Source: Owenia fusiformis (taxonomy: Eukaryota; Annelida; Polychaeta; Sabellida; Oweniidae). Taken from it: a DNA stretch of 64,000 nucleotides. The stretch's first letter is position 1, and the number at the start of each line of letters is the position of its first letter. The stretch spans positions 1,960,001 to 2,024,000 of the forward strand of contig CAIIXF020000002.1 of the NCBI GenBank assembly GCA_903813345.2, written 5' to 3'. Under the pieces are notes generated by a model, which had not been told where the DNA came from, did not search any database, and saw only the letters and a list, made by a program, of their open reading frames with translations. Positions 1 to 11,279 of the stretch are shown here, in pieces. The translations under genes and the position numbers were made by a program.

Positions 1-7
1 ACAACTA

Positions 8-250
8 TTATTAGAACTTCTTGGATGTTCATGCCCATGTTAATATAAACCGGTATGTCGCGCTAAAAGCGACATTCCCGTTTGACGCTCATTCAAGCCA
101 CGTTAGCACGACGTTGATGATATTGGAGAGAGAAAAGCCGATTCTCGTGATTTCGGTAAATCGAACAGGAGAGAAACGATCACATCGAGCTTGTATTCGG
201 TACAAGCTTTACTTCAGCAAGAAAAACCTCAAAGTCTGCGTAAGGTAAGT
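8..250 (+). CDS. Possible exon of an unidentified gene
   Basis: The frame from 21 reads DVHAHVNINRYVALKATFPF and on to KRSHRACIRYKLYFSKKN, is richer in CpG than its surroundings, and is followed by donor-like GTAAGGTAAGT at 245-253. An acceptor-like ttattag lies at its left edge. No family is recognised and the window edge cuts the context. Confidence 0.3.
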
Positions 251-680
251 ATAAATGATAAACTTAAGAATGTGAATTTTGTTTTCATAAAGAGCTGATG
301 GATAATGAATAAATAGATAAATCTACAAACAAATGAGAATGTTACTGTATTAAGTGGTAATTTTGCCTAATCATTTAATTTGCCTATTGCCTGATATTTG
401 CCAGGTTCTGAAAATAAATGTCGGAAATATTATATAATTCATAATGTTATCAAATTGGAAGTTTCTTGCCATTAGGAAAATTGAAATTAGGAAAATTATA
501 ACATTTGACCACTCGGCAAATTAACCACTTTGATTAGATTATACTTTATACATAAATGAAACACTCGTTTTAATTGTCTTTATCAGCTGAAAAATGGAGC
601 ACTTATCACTTCATCGGGGAAACTAGAAAAGTAATGTCTATTTTTCGAAATAACACTGTTAATGTGCCGCTAAAGCTTCC

Positions 681-855
681 TGGTCAACTCAACCCCAAGT
701 CAACTCAACCCAAGTCAACTCAACCCTTAGTCAAGTCGACCCCAAGTCAAGTCGACCATTAGTCAAGTCGACCCCAAGTCATCTCGACCCTTAGTCAACT
801 CGACCCCAAGTCATCTCAACCCTTGGTCAACTCAACCCTTAGTCAAGTCGACCCA
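681..855. repeat. Left minisatellite arm of foldback copy 1
   Basis: Eleven 15-16-bp units. The variable five-base word after (G)TC reads, from the terminus inward: AACTC x3, AAGTC x3, ATCTC, AACTC, ATCTC, AACTC, AAGTC. The linker alternates between CCCCAAG and CCCTTAG types. Confidence 0.88.
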
Positions 856-1564
856 AATGATTTTAATTGTTTTAAGTAGATTAAAATACAATATAATCCC
901 ATTGTTTGTGCAGTTTGATTTGAAATCAAACTTCAAAGAAAAAAACATTTCTGCCACCTATAGATCAAAACGAAGATTTGAAATGGATCATAAAATCCCA
1001 ATCTGATTGTTTATGACACCTGACATATGAGTAAGATAATGGAAATTGTAAAATCATAAATCCCATTGTTTGTTCAGTCTTGTTTTAAAATCTAGATTAA
1101 AAAAAATAAACATTTCTATCGCCTATAGATCAGAAGGAAGATTTGAACTATATCATATTGTTTCTTGTTTATTATTATTATCAAAATATAAAATCATTCA
1201 ATACAAAGTAATGGATGGATGTTGGCACAATGCACATGTTGCATAAGTTACCTGTTGTCAAAAATACTGTTGCAACAATTTCGGTATAACAGAAAAGTGT
1301 ATAGATAATTTTTTTATTTCAGAGAGATAAAACAAGCTCAAATATGAAGGGGTGAAATATATGTATAGCATCGTGAATAGCCCTATTAAGATTAATCAAA
1401 TATTATTTTGGTAAATAAATGTCATATTTATAAAAATTATAACTGTGTTAAGCACTTCAATAGTTGATAATTTTATTTTGGAAAATTAGCATTTTAGTCC
1501 CTCATTCTTTCAAAATTCATCAATATAATACCATGAAAATAGTATATCTATTTGTTTTTTATGG

Positions 1565-1740
1565 TGGGGTCGAGTTGACTAAGGGTTGAGATGACCAAGG
1601 GTTGAGATGACTTGGGGTCGAGTTGACTAAGGGTCGAGATGACTTGGGGTCGACTTGACTAAGGGTCGACTTGTCTTGGGGTCGACTTGACTAAGGGTCG
1701 AGTTGACTTTGGTTGAGTTGACTTGGGGTTGAGTTGACCA
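1565..1740. repeat. Right minisatellite arm of foldback copy 1
   Basis: Inverted counterpart. Words from the right terminus inward: AACTC x3, AAGTC x3, ATCTC, AACTC, ATCTC, ATCTC, AACTC. The first nine match the left arm in order. Confidence 0.88.
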
Positions 1741-1835
1741 GTTACCCCGCTAAATATCCCCGAGAGCAATACACCCCTTTTTTAAATGTACTGATTGATG
1801 TTAAACATATTTTAGAGGAATACGAGGGTTGCTAA

Positions 1836-1949
1836 ATTAGCGGTTCAACTACAGGACGACCTCCAGATGCGTTCATTCCCGTATTGGGCCTCGGTTTGCT
1901 GATTGACATTGGCCACGACAGTGATCCGGGTTTACTACTTACCATACAG
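1836..1949 (+). CDS. Possible exon of an unidentified gene
   Basis: Between an acceptor-like caactacag and the donor-like caggtaaat an open frame reads RPPDAFIPVLGLGLLIDIGH then DSDPGLLLTIQ. It has protein-like composition and phase-1 entry. It does not join the candidate at 8-250 in phase in any way I could find. Confidence 0.3.
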
Positions 1950-1954
1950 GTAAA

Positions 1955-3500
1955 TATCATCTAAACAGGGTCCAGGGTTCTCTAAACTGATCTATATTTG
2001 TCAGTGCAGCAATACATTTTACTGACAACGACAGGCGACAGATCAGAAACAATGAATCCTATTTGCGCTCTTCATTTCTTATAGTATCTCGCTCACACTT
2101 TTCAACCCGATATTGACAATTTGTTTGATCACGACCTTTTTATTTTCTAGCATACGTCATTAGATAATTCCCTTGAGACTTTTGACATATTTCTTTGAGA
2201 AGTCCGCCTTCTTTGACTCCCTTTACTTAAATGGTAACACATGGATGACAAAAATGCCATCCACAAACCGTTGAAGACACTTTCAGCACATTTAAACTCA
2301 ACTTCATCCGTCAGAAGTTTCAGATGTCTAGCTTAACAGGATGAAGTGGTGTTACAAGATGTGCTCTAAATCAAATTCGTCCACACCTGAGGGTATACGG
2401 GCAACTTATTGTTGACCCTAACACATTCCTCCACAGAAATAACTCTGATCGTTGTGGTGATCTCGCTTTTCAGATCTTCTATTATTTGTGAGTTAATTTC
2501 GCACACATGATATTTCAAGTACTCTAAGAGATAATGATCTGGAGGGTGCACCTCAGGCTAACTTTGGCTATAGAATCAAGGCATGCCTGTGAAAGAATGT
2601 ACGACAACTAGAAAATATCTTGTAACACTAACAGAATGCATCTAGTTGAGCTAGTCATTTTAACTTCTTGTGGCGTTGCTCTAAGAATACTGGTACTGCA
2701 CTATTCAAACTAGCTTAGCATCGATTTCGGTAACAAAATGGCGGAACCTCGAAGATTTTTTCATCCCATAAAATATTTCAAGCGAAATCAATTGGCTTTT
2801 CAGAATCATATGATTGTTATACATATACGTAGCGAAAAGATTGGGATGAACTATGCTTTATCTGGAGAAATCAGGGAAAAGGAAAAATCTTATCGAACTT
2901 TCAAACCGGAACTGCAGCCATCTCGCAACCGAAGCGGATCTATTTCGGAAACAACGTAATCGAGTGCAGTACCAGTTGTGAAATCTAGTTTAAATGTGCT
3001 AAAGGACAAGTCAGAATTCATCCAGACAAAGTTATGCAGCATTTTATAGATGGTATGTTGGGTCACTCTGTAGTTTAATAAGATACGCTTTAAAATCTTT
3101 TTTATCAAACCTCTGTATTAAAAGGTTTGAAATATAAACATAAGATTGTAGTTAAAGTGGTACTATTTCGTTTATCAGAGATAGTTAACCTATATTTTCA
3201 GGACACTTGTTCTGTATGTATGATGACAACTCGATCGCCCGAATACTATGTATAAATGCCGAAGACTCAAGTACCACCAAAACCTAACTACTAAGACTTG
3301 AACATTTTAAAATATCGTAAGAACTATGAGAAAAACATTGGAGTTAAATGTTAGACAATATTTCATTGGAATTTACATATTTTAGTGTCACAGTGTTTAT
3401 ATAGATTGTCTATAATATTTGACTTGCTTTGAAAGTAAGTGTGGTTCTAAGTGTTGTACTTACGATAATCATTCCGCCATCATCAAGATTATAACCATAA
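1955..3500. other. Intergenic, nothing recognised
   Basis: AT-rich. Short open frames at 2366-2551, 2738-2959 and 2890-3108 lack any family resemblance or splice context. Confidence 0.4.
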
Positions 3501-3547
3501 CACACTTTTAACTCTGCCTTGCCTCTAGCAAAACGTTTTAACAAATC

Positions 3548-5116
3548 ATGAATTTTTTGGGAAAAATTAAGAAAACCTTTAGTCGTACTGGTACTCATTT
3601 CGCTCCGAAAGAGAGTTACTATGGATGTCTTTCTAAACATAACATTGAACAAAAGTTGATTCCTGTGAAAGAAAGTAAACCATTAATAGGTCAACTCCAG
3701 ATGAGAGAGATATCAGTACCTGGAAACGTTAAAAGATACGAGTATGGGACTGTTTGCGAAGAGAAGCACATGGTCATTATGTTTGTAGGTGGGACAGGTT
3801 CCGGAAAAAGCACGATGATCAACAGTTTTGCGAATTATTTGTTTGGTATCGAGTGGGGAGATCCTTATAGAATCAGAGTAGTGGATGAAAACATAGATGC
3901 CAACCAAGCAGAAAGTGTAACACAAAATGTATCGACCTACACCTTTTACAAAGAACGTCGGTCCGACGGATGTACTTTAACAATTATTGACACTCCAGGA
4001 TTCGCAGATACAAGCGGCAAAGATGACCATATAGCCAATCAAATTGGTGAACTTTTCACGCAGTTAGGGGAACATGGAATAAATTCCATTAATGCGGTTG
4101 GATTCGTTGTAGAAGCTAGTCGGGCTCGGCTAACGATCTTGCAACGCTATATTTATGAAAAGGTCTTATCCCCGTTTGGTAAAGATATAAAAGAAAACAT
4201 CGCTGTTTTGACAACATTTGCGGATGATGGTGAGCCAATAGTACTAGATGCTCTTCGACAAAGTGGTTTAGAATACAAAGATTATTACAAGTTTAACAAC
4301 GGCGCCACCTTTGCAGAATACAAAGGTGGTAAGAGTGATGATTTCAACAAGAAGATCTGGTCTATGATGATAGAGAGCTTCGACAAAGTTGTACGAGATT
4401 TGCAGTTTTACCATCCAAAAAGTCTTACATTATCAAAAGCTGTCTTAAAAGAGAGAGACCAACTTAAACTACAGCTAATTCAAATCAAGGATGACGTCAC
4501 ATTTTCACTCAATCAAGTTAGGAAACTCAATATGATAAAACAGTCCATTGAGCAGTACAAAGTTGAAATAGAAGAAAACAAAGAATTCATAATCGAAGTA
4601 GAAGAGCCATGTTGGGAAAAGGAGCCTTCAAACTGGAGCAATAACTGCATAATATGTAAGCGTACGTGCCATAAAAGTTGTTGGGCTTTTAACGTGTTAT
4701 TAAGCACATGTGAAGCCTTCAACTCTTTTGGTCATTGCACAGTTTGCCCGGGGCATTGTTCCCCAGCTGATCATATTGGCGAATACATGAGATGGAATGA
4801 GAAAACTAAAAAGGTCATGACAACTCATAAAGAAATGAGGAAACGATATATGGAAAATGTGGAAGCCAAATCTGGATATGAAGATATGCATACAAATCTG
4901 GAAAATGAAGTAAAACAACACAACGAAGGGATAAGCAACCAAGTTCAGAGATTGACAAAAGTGATCAATCGTTTGAAGGAAATAGCCCTGAAACCTGGAT
5001 CAAAATCAGCAGTGGACTACATAGACGACCTTATCAAAGAGGAGGCGGAGTCGCACACACATGGATTCGATGAGAGAATTCAAGCACTCGAGGAAATTAA
5101 AAAACGTATCAATTAG
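3548..5116 (+). CDS. Septin/AIG1-like P-loop GTPase with C-terminal cysteine-rich and coiled-coil region, single exon
   Basis: An uninterrupted 522-aa reading frame. The N-terminal 75 residues are basic and unrecognised. The G domain starts with the G1 P-loop GGTGSGKST (residues 81-89), then a switch-I-like SVTQNVSTY (123-131), G3 DTPG (148-151) and a TTFAD segment (222-226) in the G4 position, in place of the canonical NKxD. Residues 300-350 are charged and helical. A Cys/His cluster follows (C355, C367, C370, C374, H375, C378, C388, C397, C400, H403, C404, H409), which could bind zinc, and then more predicted coiled coil to the end. Known of the class: septin and GIMAP/AIG1 GTPases bind GTP, often oligomerise, and related proteins are expanded in fish and invertebrates, sometimes with immune links. 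That role here is inference. The start fits because the upstream sequence is AT-rich and a pyrimidine-rich tctag lies about 25 bases before the ATG, so a spliced 5' UTR exon is possible. No intron interrupts it. Confidence 0.85.
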   Translation: MNFLGKIKKTFSRTGTHFAPKESYYGCLSKHNIEQKLIPVKESKPLIGQLQMREISVPGNVKRYEYGTVCEEKHMVIMFVGGTGSGKSTMINSFANYLFGIEWGDPYRIRVVDENIDANQAESVTQNVSTYTFYKERRSDGCTLTIIDTPGFADTSGKDDHIANQIGELFTQLGEHGINSINAVGFVVEASRARLTILQRYIYEKVLSPFGKDIKENIAVLTTFADDGEPIVLDALRQSGLEYKDYYKFNNGATFAEYKGGKSDDFNKKIWSMMIESFDKVVRDLQFYHPKSLTLSKAVLKERDQLKLQLIQIKDDVTFSLNQVRKLNMIKQSIEQYKVEIEENKEFIIEVEEPCWEKEPSNWSNNCIICKRTCHKSCWAFNVLLSTCEAFNSFGHCTVCPGHCSPADHIGEYMRWNEKTKKVMTTHKEMRKRYMENVEAKSGYEDMHTNLENEVKQHNEGISNQVQRLTKVINRLKEIALKPGSKSAVDYIDDLIKEEAESHTHGFDERIQALEEIKKRIN

Positions 5117-6380
5117 GAACTATTTTAGGATACAAATAGCTGAGCTTATATAATCGATATAGCTTGACAGATAGAAGTGTGTTTGTAAATCACGTTGGGC
5201 ATGAGGATGAATCTACATTTCATTGACAATATAATTCGGAGGTTGCCTATGTAAATATTATTTTATATGTATTTTATACGTATATAGTGAGCTGTTAGAC
5301 CTATATCTGTAATATATCCAAATGACAATACGATTTCTATTCAGGCTAAACTGGATGATACGATATATGATATGATCAGTGTATATGTACATGTACTTTT
5401 TTAAACTAAAATGACCATTTAAATAGTTGACATTTCAATTCAAATCAAGATCTCGATGCTACGATTCATGGTATTGATAGGTTATATCGGACAGGGGTTC
5501 ACCAGTTACTATTGTTAGTACCTCAGTTGAAATACTAGATTTTGATTGGTCAACGAGCGGTGAATAATTTTAACTGTACACCGCGCAATGCATTGCCGGT
5601 GAATAATATTCCCAGCATTCCACTAAAATGACGTCATTATCAGACGATAAAATGGCCGCCGCTAGCACTAGCCGTTTCGGGTCAAGATTGCAGTAAAAAA
5701 AACCCATTGACGACCATTATAACGTTTCATTTCATAATATATTCATGGGCACAGATCTAGCTCAGCGAAACAGTGCCCAGTGTTCATTGGAGTCTTGTCT
5801 AGCTTGCCGTTACAAAATAAGCATACGGTGACCACACCGTTTTTGAGATAACTGAATCTGGAGAGAGCTACCACCGTAAAGCTACCTGTTTCAGAAAATT
5901 ATTCTGCTCTACATAGTCTCAAAAATCACTCCGCCATCTATAAAAATTCTGTTTCTAACCAAACTTGTAAATGTTTCCTGATAGATTAGTACTTACCCTA
6001 TCGAAAATAAACCTTGATTCATTTATCAAACACTAGATGGCGCTGCGACGAGACAGAAAAGGAGAAAAGCATTTTTATACAGAAAACCAAATAACCAACG
6101 GTAACCGCTAGTATCCCTACTCCGGACTATATTCTTCAAAAATGTTGAAGATGAGGATATTATTAGTCTCTTAGAGAGTAAAGACAGTCAAAATACGAAG
6201 AAAAATCTAAAACTTTGTACAAAGCTTTTAGTGGACTTCGCCCAGGAGAGTAATTTGACTTACTGCCGTGAACTTACTGCCGATATACTGAATTACAACA
6301 TGAACGTCTCGAGGGTCTGGATCCAACTTCAAGTCAACTTCAAGGGTCAGAAAAATCTAAGATATTCTTCGGACTAACAA
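5117..6380. other. Downstream flank of the GTPase
   Basis: 3' flank with no further gene. A moderately GC-richer stretch at 5540-5700 includes TGACGTCAT and GCCGCCGCTAGC and could be a regulatory region or repeat. No clear polyadenylation site could be fixed. Confidence 0.35.
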
Positions 6381-6381
6381 A

Positions 6382-6523
6382 ACAATTATAGACCTCTCCA
6401 TTCGGTTTACTGTCAAATTTATATCCCTCGACTGTAAACCTCGACCTATGGTCTCGGTTTACAGTCTCGGGATATAATTTTGACAGTAAACCTCTGGAGA
6501 GGTCAATAATTGTATAATGTAAG
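6382..6523. repeat. Long palindrome (hairpin) with ACAATTAT ends
   Basis: The sequence from acaattatagacctctcc on the left pairs with ggagaggtcaataattgt on the right. The interior GGTTTACTGTCAAA and TTTGACAGTAAACC also pair, as do the central GACTGTAAACC and GGTTTACAGTC. This is an imperfect palindrome of about 140 bp with almost no loop, probably the ends of a collapsed inverted-repeat element. Confidence 0.7.
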
Positions 6524-6739
6524 CTATTGATTCTTCGAAAATTCTCAAAAATGTATCAAATTGAAGATGATATACTATAAACGTTTCGATTTACGTATTT
6601 TAAGTTATATTATATGCTAAACTATGAATTCAAAATAGTCATATATCTATTAATGAACTTAGTAATGTACGAGCACTAATAAAATATGCAACTGTATTTT
6701 ATATTTCTGTTTATGTTATATTCAGAATGTGCCAGTTTA

Positions 6740-7230
6740 CACCCCAGTCACATTTGTCGCACGGAGGCCGTGCGTCGACCGCAGATCAATCAAATCAGTG
6801 AATTTCTGCGGCAAGCGTAGGAAAACTACGCTCGCCTTTTGGCCTCCGCACGGCGTATCCAGTTTTTTACAGGTTGCAGGGTCGCCGTCGAAATTATAAC
6901 TCGGAGTTATAATATTGGTTCATTTCTGAGGTCCCCGTAGAAATCAACTGGCTCAACAAGATTGAATCATTATTTGTCAATGTTTCACGATCACTTTTCA
7001 TTTGATATTACATCCTAGCACTATGGATAACATTTATAAATTGTCCTGATGTAAATAAAATGAAAAAAAGAATTATTTATCAACAGAAATTTAAAATTCA
7101 CCGTGCGGCTGCCGTGGGAAATGTGACTGCAAAAGTATGAGAGCGCAGAACTTCTACGACGAGCGTAGAAAAGCTACTGGCCGCAGAAATGATAGACCGC
7201 ACGGCGGCCGTGGGAAATGTGACTGAGGTG
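6740..7230. mobile_element. Harbinger-like MITE with TTA target duplication
   Basis: Ends are CACCCCAGTCACATTT and, inverted, CACCTCAGTCACATTT, flanked by TTA on both sides (6737-6739, 7231-7233). The subterminal GC-rich part (GCACGG..CCGTGCG, CCGCAGA) is itself palindromic and contrasts with the AT-rich surroundings. There is no coding capacity. A 3-bp TTA duplication is characteristic of PIF/Harbinger, so the class is inferred from that. Confidence 0.75.
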
Positions 7231-7239
7231 TTAGGTCTT

Positions 7240-9000
7240 GGTGTTTCCATTTTAAAATAATTTCAATTGAAATATATTTTATTTTCAAGTTTAAAAACAC
7301 GAGCCAGTAAAAAGAAATAAAAAAATCCAAGGGATATTCTCATGAATATTAGTCATAAGCGAAGCTGTATATCATCCTCTCCAAGTATGCCAAATTTCAG
7401 CCTACTAAACCGAGGGGAGGGGTCAACCTTTAAACAAGCCTCTAATTTCAATTTCTTTCTCGCCCAAAAGGCGTTGAGGTCACTGGTCAGAAGAAGGAGA
7501 AAGTAGCGACTGTGACCTCGACATTCTAAATTGCGGATGGCAAGTGTAAATTTCACTAGTTTTTCATCGCATTAAACTAGATTTTGCCATGGACATCAAA
7601 CTTTTGAACTCTAAAAAGTTTGTTTGACATAGACAATCCGCGATCCGATAATAGTTCATGTCATCGTGCCCTTGTTTGGTATAATATATTGGTTTGAAGT
7701 GGCGTCAACGCACAATATATGAAACAATTTATCACGTTGAGAGTTACACAAAATCATTTTACACTATTCAAACTGTTGTCAATAGCTCTATGGTAACATT
7801 GACGTCAGTTCATCAATAAAGTAATTTTGTCCTTACGCAATTCTTCACCCTTTCCCCAAAGAACGTTTCAACAAATAAATTAAAAAAGTATCACGGTGGC
7901 TCAGAATGTCAAACATTCTTCACGCATTACCCTCGTTTTCGAATGCACCATGCTAGAGTTGTAATTAGACTAGAATCCAATGTCGAACACTTGTTTCGGA
8001 ATTTTTATTTTCATTTATTTATCATTATCATTTACATTTGAAGTCAAACGTAGTGATACACAATCATATCTTACGACTCGAACTTTTTCTTTAAGAACTT
8101 CAAAACTGCACAAGGATGATTATGAAAACAATTATATAAATCAAACAATTTGTTGAGCACAACTTGAAAGAATATTTAGATGTGTAGCTGAATGATTTAA
8201 ATGTTAACTAACCAGGGTTTGTTGATAGATATTACGACAGTGCTTCGAATCCAATATGGCGTCACTACCTAGTAAAGTTATAGGTGGCGCAAAATCTGAG
8301 CTCTAAGACGTCTTAAATGTGATGGACAATGTAGCAGTAAGGATGCAAGCTGTCATCTTAATATGAAGAAGTTAAATTGAACATGTGTTATAAAAAGGGT
8401 TCCATCATTAAGATGCAAGACTGGACTATGAAATTAGTATTGGTGAAAAAACTAAATCCAAATGACCATGGAAAAGATCTCGAAATAACGATTGGTTTAT
8501 CTTTGCTGTTGATATACTTTTGGATACATTTTGAGACCCCCTTTTTTACATGAACATATATATATCAAAGGGTTTTCTTTCGCTTTACATTCTTTCAACT
8601 TAAATCGAAATCAGGGTAAACATCGTTTCCACGACGAGAATAGGCTTGATTGATAAACTCACTTCTTAAATAACAAAGAGTAGATCAAGTTGACGTTAAA
8701 AGAAGTAGCAATTTGTATTGAGTTTAACCATTGGGATTATGCTTAAACTGAAATTCGAACATGCCTGTATTTACGCCTTATATAAACTGTAAACAAAGTC
8801 AACATTTCACCCGGGGTATATTCGCGAACATTGTCCCTGGCAATACGTGTAATGTGTGACGTTCGGTCGTTCAGGGTACAGAAAACGTTTTTGCCTAGCC
8901 CTGTGGGGTGTATTAAGCGAATAGAATGAAATATTTGTTTTATTATACCATTGCTAGCTACAATCAATAAATTTCAAAGAAATAAATAATATTTGTTTTA
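7240..9000. other. Intergenic, nothing recognised
   Basis: AT-rich with only short chance frames (7353-7556, 8743-8967); no repeat structure stands out. Confidence 0.4.
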
Positions 9001-9488
9001 GGGGCGGGGTCAAAATATCAATGTTCATATGGAGACGAAAGTAATTTCGTTTGGACAACAACCCCCCACCCCCCCCCCCCCTCTAGACGAAAGCTTAGGT
9101 CACTTCAAAAAAACATTGATTAATAATCGTATCCTATTTGCCGGGTTATTATTACGGTGAATTAACACACGTTCGCAATTTAACTGCATTGAACTCTTCA
9201 AAAGGAGGGAGGGAAAAGTACAGAATTTATTTGAAAAATCGTGATCGAATTATCGTCTTTATCTACCGATATTTTGGACCTATCACACAAAAAAGCTCAC
9301 GAACTATTGAAAACAAGCCTTTTTATCAGAACATAGCGCCAGGAAAAGTGGGTAAGTCCAATTATTTTTTGTATATCAGATCCGAATTATCGATGTTTTT
9401 TTGGTCAACGAAAGTGCCCAAAAACCCCCTCCCCCCTCGCGAAAGTACTTTCGTCTCCATATGAACATCGATATTTTGACCCCGCCCC
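9001..9488. mobile_element. Inverted-repeat MITE, 488 bp
   Basis: The left end GGGGCGGGGTCAAAATATC is repeated inverted at the right end, and similarity extends about 60 bases inward (TTCATATGGAGACGAAAGTA). Flanks are TTA/TTAA-like, so the target duplication is ambiguous (TA or TTA). A long C-run lies just inside each arm. The 108-aa frame inside is not recognised and looks fortuitous. Confidence 0.7.
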
Positions 9489-10153
9489 TTAACCTTAGAA
9501 CATTTACTTTTAATCACTGTCACTCTTGTAATATTCCCCATCCTTCGTTCGCAGTTCAAGAAAAAAATCCTCTGAAATTCAATCCAGAAATATTTTATCA
9601 ATAGATTTAACGTCTATTTCGATATCTTTTTCGTCCACATAACACTTGAAAATGTTCCAAGACTTTTCCGTTGATTTAATGGTGTTTTTAGAATGCAAAT
9701 CCCTCAAGATGTCGTTCTTTTCATCGGAATTCAGACTTTCAAATCTTTTTCCGTCGCCATTTTAATGCACGTCACAACTGTACTGGACGAAACGGGACTA
9801 TTCAGAATTCCCGGGCGGGCAATACGCCGGGCATTACGTCTTTTATAATTCAAAAATTAAGGGAGCTGTAAAATATGCTTTGGTATTTTTGATCACATGG
9901 TACTGAATCAGCCAATCAAAGGACACAAATTCTAGCAATAATATAACAATCGACAATATTACCCCTGCTCTTCGGTCAGTATTTCCTAATTATGCATGTT
10001 TTTCTTCAATATGGGGTTTGGTAAAAGGAATATAGACCAGCCGTCTATTTGTGTGTCTGTGAATTCTAATTGAGAGCTACGTGTCGTCACAAGTCTAAAA
10101 GCCCTACACCAACCAAAGTAGCACACTATAGCGAAGCAATATTTGACCTAATA

Positions 10154-10871
10154 CAGGATGTGCCAAAAAGACTGCAACTTTTTAACAGGCTAGGAAAGTA
10201 TCAGAACAATAAGGAATTGACGTAAACATTTATTCACAGAAACTTAAGGAGAGGTATATTTTACCATTCAAATATTTAAGCTCATACTGACTTCAATTTC
10301 TTTGTCAGCGTTTTGAGTATCAATGGTGAATTGTTCATTTGTCCGAGATTTCAAGTTTTTCTAGAAATTGCGACCTACGATTTTATGTTATCAACAATAA
10401 ATCGTTTATTATCCTTTTTAAATCTGCTACATTTTTTGTTAACTGTTTAATCAATGTCTAGTACAGGTTTATATCAGTATCTAGTCACTATGGTATCATG
10501 TTATATTGAATTTATAATTATTTATAAGATAAATGTTCTTCACTATCGCTCCCAGCCATCAGACAAAAGTCGCTTTGGAATATCTGGAGGAAAATACTCC
10601 TCAATTCATTAGTCCTGATTAATGGCCGCCCCTTTGACTATCATACATGGGGAAAGAATTGCTGGATCCCGCCATTGACCAGTTCAGCCCTTGTCTCCGT
10701 GTGATAGTGGAGATTAAAGGCGGATGCATAGAACATTTGTTTGATAAATGATTAATAGATCCAATAGACAAACGACCATAGTGATTAGAAACTATATTTT
10801 TAATGTCAATACCTAAATGTTATGCTACAATCCAATCCTTTTAAAAAGTTGCAATTTTTTGGCACACTCTG
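10154..10871. mobile_element. Mariner-like MITE, 718 bp, TA target site
   Basis: The left end CAGGATGTGCCAAAAAGACT and inverted right end CAGAGTGTGCCAAAAAATTG both run on into GCAACTTTTTAA. TA lies on both sides (10152-10153, 10872-10873). No transposase frame is present. Confidence 0.72.
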
Positions 10872-10892
10872 TACTTACAGCCTTCACCAGTG

Positions 10893-11275
10893 TTATATCC
10901 CATGGCACTTGGTTTGTTTCCATTAATTACTACGGAATATACCTGATTATTTCAGTAAAAAAGATGACCCTCCCCTTCGGAAAAGGAGATAACAACAACA
11001 GCATTCTTTGCAATAAACTTTATTATTCACATAGTTTCCATGGTTCCTTGTCATTATGTTATCATCAATCGCATTTCTCAAAATGACCTATCCCATGGGA
11101 CTTGGTTTGTTTACATTAATTACTACAGAATATAACTGATTATTTCAGTAAAAAGGATGACTCTCCCCTTCGGAAAAGGAGATAACAACAAAAGCACTCT
11201 TTGCAATAAACTTTATCATTTACATAGTTTCCATGATTCCTTGTCATTATGTTATTTATCAATCGCCTTTTCCCC
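10893..11275. repeat. Direct tandem duplication, about 197 bp x2
   Basis: Both copies begin TATCCCATGG(C/G)ACTTGGTTTG and continue with the landmark CTCCCCTTCGGAAAAGGAG. The second copy starts near 11090. Identity is high by eye, with scattered substitutions. Confidence 0.75.
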
Positions 11276-11279
11276 TAAC

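Larger units (their letters stand above)
675..1746. mobile_element. Foldback element with word-ordered minisatellite arms, 8-bp TSD (copy 1)
   Basis: Bounded by a perfect 8-bp direct repeat CCGCTAAA (667-674 and 1747-1754), read as a target duplication. Termini are GCTTCCTGGTCAACTC on the left and, inverted, GGTAACTGGTCAACTC on the right. Each arm is about 170 bp of 15-16-bp units of the form ACCCCAAGTCAAGTCG; 11 units lie on the left (681-855) and 11 on the right in reverse orientation (1565-1740). The AT-rich middle has no open frame of note. Non-autonomous. The 8-bp duplication would fit hAT or P superfamily transposases; the repeat-built long inverted arms recall Foldback/Galileo elements. 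Family assignment is inference. Confidence 0.85.

Noticed and set aside
681-855. Telomere-like or CRISPR-like repeat
   Set aside because: Units are 15-16 bp, inverted at the other end of a 1.07-kb block, and bounded by a target duplication, which fits transposon arms better.
9138-9464. 108-aa frame as a transposase
   Set aside because: It lies wholly within a 488-bp inverted-repeat MITE and has no DDE-type or HTH features.
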